NCBI RefSeq assembly: GCF_023715365.1
Contig: NZ_JAMBNZ010000006.1
Coordinates: 124,001 to 188,000, forward strand
Length of the DNA stretch: 64,000 nucleotides
Direction of reading: 5' to 3'
Source: Georgenia satyanarayanai
GTDB taxonomy: Bacteria; Actinomycetota; Actinomycetes; Actinomycetales; Actinomycetaceae
Made by a program: the position numbers and the translations under genes
Part shown: piece after piece, positions 62,301 through 64,000 of the stretch
Position numbering within the stretch: position 1 is the stretch's first letter
Layout: the number at the start of each line of letters is the position of its first letter
Notes under the pieces: model-generated
The model's input: only the letters and a program-made list of their open reading frames with translations
The model's database searches: none
Told to the model about the DNA's origin: nothing

Positions 62301-64000
62301 GCGAGGTCCACGAGATCGAGTTCAGGGTTGCCGGTGAGGTCGCGGAGCCGACGGAGGTCACTCCCCAGGCCGTGACCTTCACCGACGAGGACGGCACCGC
62401 GGACGACACGTTCACGGTCCCCGCGGTCGAGGGCGTCGAGTACGTCGTCGACGGCGAGGTCGTCGACGCCGGGACCCACCCGGGCTCCGGCACGGTCACC
62501 GTCACTGCCCGGGCATCGGAGGGCTACGTGCTCGCCGACGGCGCCACCACGACGTGGGAGCACACCTTCGCCACCGACGGCGGCGAGCCCGAGCCCCCGG
62601 CCTGCGAGCCGGGAGCGGTCGAGGAGGGCTACCGCGCGCTGTTCGACGGCACGCAGGGCAGCCTGGACGCCTGGCGGATGGCGGGCCCCGGCAGCTTCGA
62701 GCTGCAGGAGGACTGCTCGATGCTGAGCGTCGGTGGCATGGGGCTGCTCTGGTACCCCGAGGAGCTGGGGGCCTACAGCCTCAAGCTTGACTGGATGATG
62801 TCCGGGGATGACAACTCCGGTGTCTTCGTCGGGTTCCCGGACCCGGGCGACGACCCGTGGGTGGCCGTCAACGAGGGCTATGAGGTCCAGATCGACGCGA
62901 CGGACGCGGACGACCGCACCACCGGTGCGATCTACACCTTCCAGAGCGCCGACCTGGAGGCCCGCGACGAGGCGCTCAACGCGCCGGGGGAGTGGAACTC
63001 CTACGAGATCGTCGTCCAGGGACAGAACATCAAGGTGTTCCTCAACGAGGTGCTGATCAACGACTTCGACAGCACCCATCCCGACCGTGACCTCACCTCC
63101 GGCTTCATCGGGCTGCAGAACCACGGCGAGGGGGACGACGTCTACTTCCGCAACGTGCGCGTGGCGGACCTCGAGGACACCACCCCCGAGCCGGTGGAGG
63201 TGACGCCTGCGGCGGTGACCTTCACTGACCGGGCCGGCTTCGCGAACGACACGTTCACGGTCCCCGCGGTCGAGGGCGTCGAGTACGTCGTCGACGGCGA
63301 GGTCGTCGACGCCGGGACCCACCCGGGCTCCGGCACGGTCACCGTCACCGCTCGTGCGCTGGAGGGCTTCGTGCTGGCCGAGGGTGTGCAGACCCAGTGG
63401 TCCCACACCTTCTCCACCGCTGGTGGGCAGGGGCCGGTCCCGGCGCTGGGCAGCGGGTTCTTCCTCACCGATGACTGGTCGGGCACCACGCACTACGCGT
63501 TCCAGTACGGCCGGGCCACCGATGAGGTGTTCATCGGTGACTGGGACGGGGACGGCACGGACTCCATCGCCGTGCGCCGCGGGAACGCGTTCTACGTGTC
63601 GAACTCCCCGCGTGGTGGGGTGGCCGACGAGGTGTTCCACTACGGCCGGGCCGGTGACACGGTGCTGGTCGGTGACTGGGACGGTGACGGGGTCGACACG
63701 CTGGCCGTGCGTCGCGGTAACCAGTACCTGGTGAAGAACACCCTCAGTGGCGGTGCGGCCGATCGGGTCATCGCCTACGGCCGGGCCGGTGACACGGTCC
63801 TGGTCGGTGACTGGGACGGTGATGGTGCGGACACCCTGGCCGTGCGCCGGGGCAGTCAGTACTTCGTGAAGAACTCCATCGCCGGTGGCCGTGCGGATGT
63901 GGAGTTCCACTACGGCCGTGCCGGGGACGTCACGCTTGCTGGTGACTGGGACGGTGACGGCAAGGACACGCTGGCGGTACGTCGCGGTGCGGTCTACTAC
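56381..64000 (+). CDS. Giant secreted multidomain oxidoreductase/glycan-active protein (ThuA, GSDH propeller, PKD, CBM6, SOD-like, DUF1080, FG-GAP-like); 3' end beyond window
   Basis: An open frame of 2,540 codons with no stop. Residues 1-33 are a signal peptide (TAVPAVAE end). ThuA domain about 45-275 (VLIFTKTTQYRHADAI). Sorbosone/glucose-dehydrogenase-type beta propeller about 289-740 (APFGMDIADDGRVFFTE; GEDGLLGIALAPDF; YAMGFRNPFQFAID). PKD about 742-830. CBM6 about 937-1062. Ig-like to 1157. Three concanavalin-like domains, 1158-1345, 1361-1550 and 1564-1762. Cu/Zn-SOD/CHRD-like domain 1770-1916 (HLHDGTCTDHGGHY). OmpL47-like segment 1917-1983. DUF1080 about 2074-2263 (GVFVGFPDPGDDPW; YEVQIDATDADDRTTGAIY), flanked by two copies of a 103-bp repeat. 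FG-GAP-like repeats from about 2354 on. GGAGGAAG fixes ATG 56381. Probably secreted to oxidise and cleave a polysaccharide or glycoside. Confidence 0.9.
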   Translation, partial: MRPDFRRGAWRALTAASASVLSLSLLTAVPAVAETTPPPGEDDGPQVLIFTKTTQYRHADAIDVGTPVLIDAFADAGIESVHTEDSSIFNDEDLAQFDALVMFQASGDPWNAEEKAALERYQQAGGGIAAIHNATDMRGDYEWWDEMIGALMPGHAATGSDPGLPGTVRVEDRAHPSTEHLPQRWERADEWYNYSANVRGEAHVLATMDESTYQPGGNAMGYDHPISWCKPYDGGRAWMTGMGHFGSHFTDEPDLVQHIVGGVEWAAGLAEGDCGGTDWSMYERVALDQNTSAPFGMDIADDGRVFFTELVRGQVQVYDPMTHTTTTALELDVYSGGEDGLLGIALAPDFADSGHLYLYYSPASEDDTDPANFISTLSRFTMDHETGIIDPATERVVLEVPARRLPDEPGHTGGVVEMDAQGNLYLGVGDDVNPHSEPSGGYAPLSEREGQFHDARATSANSNDLRGKILRITPVADIAADAEPGIGSTYTIPEGNMFDESQDTEDKTLPEIYAMGFRNPFQFAIDEKTGNISLADYSPDNGSDNPNRGPAGIAEWMLVEGPGFYGWPMCMGDNEPFRDVDYTTNPVTVGDYFDCENPVNDSIHNTGLTELPAAVAPDMWYGYQRASHPEIIPKGGGLAPMGGPFYSFDAELESDTKFPEYFDGQPFFFEWARNKMYSFLLDEEGTDLEKVNAFLPSEPFMAPIEAKFGPDGSMYVLDWGGGFGRHNPDSGLHRIDYVSGSRSPSAVATATPDSGQAPLEVTFDGSASSDPEKEELSYAWDFDGDGVVDSTEISPTTTYAANGVYDARLTVTDPHGKVGTTTVPVTVGNTRPEIRFNLPPTGAFFDFGDEISWDIEASDAEEEIADADIIVQPALGHDAHAHPAEPFSGRTGTVATSLGGGHSEDMNVFYVLDARYTDSGGDGVSSLTGQDTTLLFGKIREAEFFASSQGVTAAPSRDVEGHGTSISGQDGAWASYDPVNLINIDRLLLRVASATGGDIELRRDAPDGELLGTAEVSSTGGLSRYTDVAVEVTDPGESFELYVVFPGEGERRLNFIEADGKGVSPTSKPRVAITAPSGAESLDPGDITVTAEATDAENEITQVEFFVGDESIGVDDEAPYSVTWEATEESIFQLTAVATNDNGVSTTSRIVPVTVGEPFGDFSQFTNARGEFSRGEDGSFVITSGGGNMWNATDEYSSLYLPAGADENWSATVKIVSQGNSHGSAKAGLIVRNDMTAPGQSAGYAALGIRPSGGFEWLRSASGNGQLNASTAAGSTAYPAWARIVRDGDQYTAFHSTNGEDFTQIGQPVTLPGAASVQDLGLFVTAHHATATSEVVFSDFVFDDDPVVPGPDPEPGPGPVCQVSMSDEFDGESLDAQRWTTVRGDVSVADGGLRLPVTGGDIDGANTGPISYVGQPVPSGEWQVDTQVTLDHQRHWQYSGLMLHTGDDDYTKLTFTRSNNGSRFLEFWTESGGSRTPNAANVNLPADTPATIHLRLSSDGENVTAAYSVNGVDFTTLDGSATLDPEATVGVVAAGDTGAGDGVAVVDHVRITPDREDDGEREPSDEFEGDALDGCRWDATVRYNEENVSVADGELHILTAPGDINNDNPDSPENFILQSAPEGDWTVETRFHAPLVHQWQYAGLLAYGDDDEYVKLDVVARNAPGAALNLGAELVSEVDGSFGAGGNRSVDLAGEPEGDYWHLRMSRTGDSYAGWVSADGETWTPLGEPVTHAGDLSTVGLVAIGPEQTEPVTVSFDYFRVVDGDVEPPVDEDAPTVSGNVLGTSTGEFSPNHRTNLDIGGTATLLKHGDGTSVMVRATGLVPGEQYASHLHDGTCTDHGGHYKHDPNGPEAPPNEIWAASSTSNPKGNLVPNRNGIATGSGAATWIARQQPLSIMIHDSKLPGLPIACAEFAAYDAPASLIVSADDGEGSGVDTLEYALDGGEWTVYEGAVAVNEPGAHTAAFRATDAAGNTSEVHEIEFRVAGEVAEPTEVTPQAVTFTDEDGTADDTFTVPAVEGVEYVVDGEVVDAGTHPGSGTVTVTARASEGYVLADGATTTWEHTFATDGGEPEPPACEPGAVEEGYRALFDGTQGSLDAWRMAGPGSFELQEDCSMLSVGGMGLLWYPEELGAYSLKLDWMMSGDDNSGVFVGFPDPGDDPWVAVNEGYEVQIDATDADDRTTGAIYTFQSADLEARDEALNAPGEWNSYEIVVQGQNIKVFLNEVLINDFDSTHPDRDLTSGFIGLQNHGEGDDVYFRNVRVADLEDTTPEPVEVTPAAVTFTDRAGFANDTFTVPAVEGVEYVVDGEVVDAGTHPGSGTVTVTARALEGFVLAEGVQTQWSHTFSTAGGQGPVPALGSGFFLTDDWSGTTHYAFQYGRATDEVFIGDWDGDGTDSIAVRRGNAFYVSNSPRGGVADEVFHYGRAGDTVLVGDWDGDGVDTLAVRRGNQYLVKNTLSGGAADRVIAYGRAGDTVLVGDWDGDGADTLAVRRGSQYFVKNSIAGGRADVEFHYGRAGDVTLAGDWDGDGKDTLAVRRGAVYY
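62403..62505 (+). repeat. 103-bp direct repeat, copy 1 (copy 2 at 63246-63348)
   Basis: The two stretches are identical over 103 bases and encode DTFTVPAVEGVEYVVDGEVV and the following TVTVT strand of a small beta module. They flank the DUF1080 domain, 843 bases apart, so recombination between them could insert or remove that domain without changing frame. Confidence 0.9.
63490..64000 (+). repeat. FG-GAP-like coding repeats of about 50 residues
   Basis: Four units with the core VGDWDGDGxDTLAVRRG recur about every 150 bases (cores near 63535, 63670, 63811 and 63946). The Asp-rich loop DWDGDG is a Ca-binding type. The array continues past the window end. In related actinobacteria such tails end many secreted enzymes and may attach them to the envelope. 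Confidence 0.85.

Noticed and set aside
60800-63910. Long minus-strand open frame opposite the secreted enzyme
   Set aside because: Same GC effect. The encoded string is repetitive in Val, Arg, Asp and Gly with no domain, and the plus strand has recognisable domains throughout.

Overview
The window is GC-rich DNA with a strong C/G bias at third codon positions, short intergenic gaps, many GTG and TTG starts, and several starts lying 6-8 bases after a TAnnnT -10 box (leaderless style). Families such as DUF5926, DUF6458, the fused ThrE exporter, a split CUT1 transporter with no ATPase gene, and long secreted proteins with PKD, CBM6 and FG-GAP-like modules suggest a Gram-positive actinobacterium, probably Micrococcales. 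The order-level placement is inference; no rRNA is present.

Layout. 1-3.3 kb: partial enoyl-reductase-like gene, trpS, a YtxH-like protein and a Gfo/Idh dehydrogenase that seems to start at CTG. 3.3-7.7 kb: metal and redox group with a P1B-type ATPase, a separate HMA chaperone, a divergent Crp/Fnr regulator and a ferritin-VIT1 fusion. 7.8-9.8 kb: HNH nuclease and a decayed carbohydrate-binding gene. 9.9-12.9 kb: KDPG/KDG aldolase, KDG kinase and a LacI regulator, with an operator between the -35 and -10 boxes. 13-24 kb: ordinary chromosome (FMN reductase, broken LivF-type ATPase, App1 phosphatase, MFS carrier, pgm, rhodanese, DUF5926, GT2, large membrane protein, pheA). 24-33 kb: lipid kinase, acyltransferase, serS, HAD phosphatase, an alpha-glucoside-type ABC operon and a quinone oxidoreductase, with hairpin repeats of one family in several 3'-end gaps. 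33-39.5 kb: two tRNA-Ser genes, PepSY lipoprotein, ThrE exporter, and a coupled three-gene operon whose molybdoenzyme lacks its N-terminal Fe-S cysteines. 39.6-48.4 kb: IS110 and ISL3 remnants, then one 8-kb LPXTG surface protein, followed by a tRNA-Arg gene.

49.3-64 kb: one co-directional sugar locus. It encodes a cytoplasmic Gfo/Idh dehydrogenase, a complete CUT2 ABC transporter (ATPase, two permeases, lipoprotein), a TIM-barrel sugar epimerase/lyase, and a giant secreted enzyme (more than 2,540 residues, running off the window). The secreted protein combines ThuA, a sorbosone/glucose-dehydrogenase propeller, PKD, CBM6, three concanavalin-like domains, a Cu/Zn-SOD/CHRD-like domain, DUF1080 and FG-GAP-like repeats. 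The gene set fits extracellular oxidation and cleavage of a glycoside through a 3-keto sugar, uptake of the product, and intracellular reduction or isomerisation. This is the best candidate for an undescribed system; the substrate cannot be read from the sequence.
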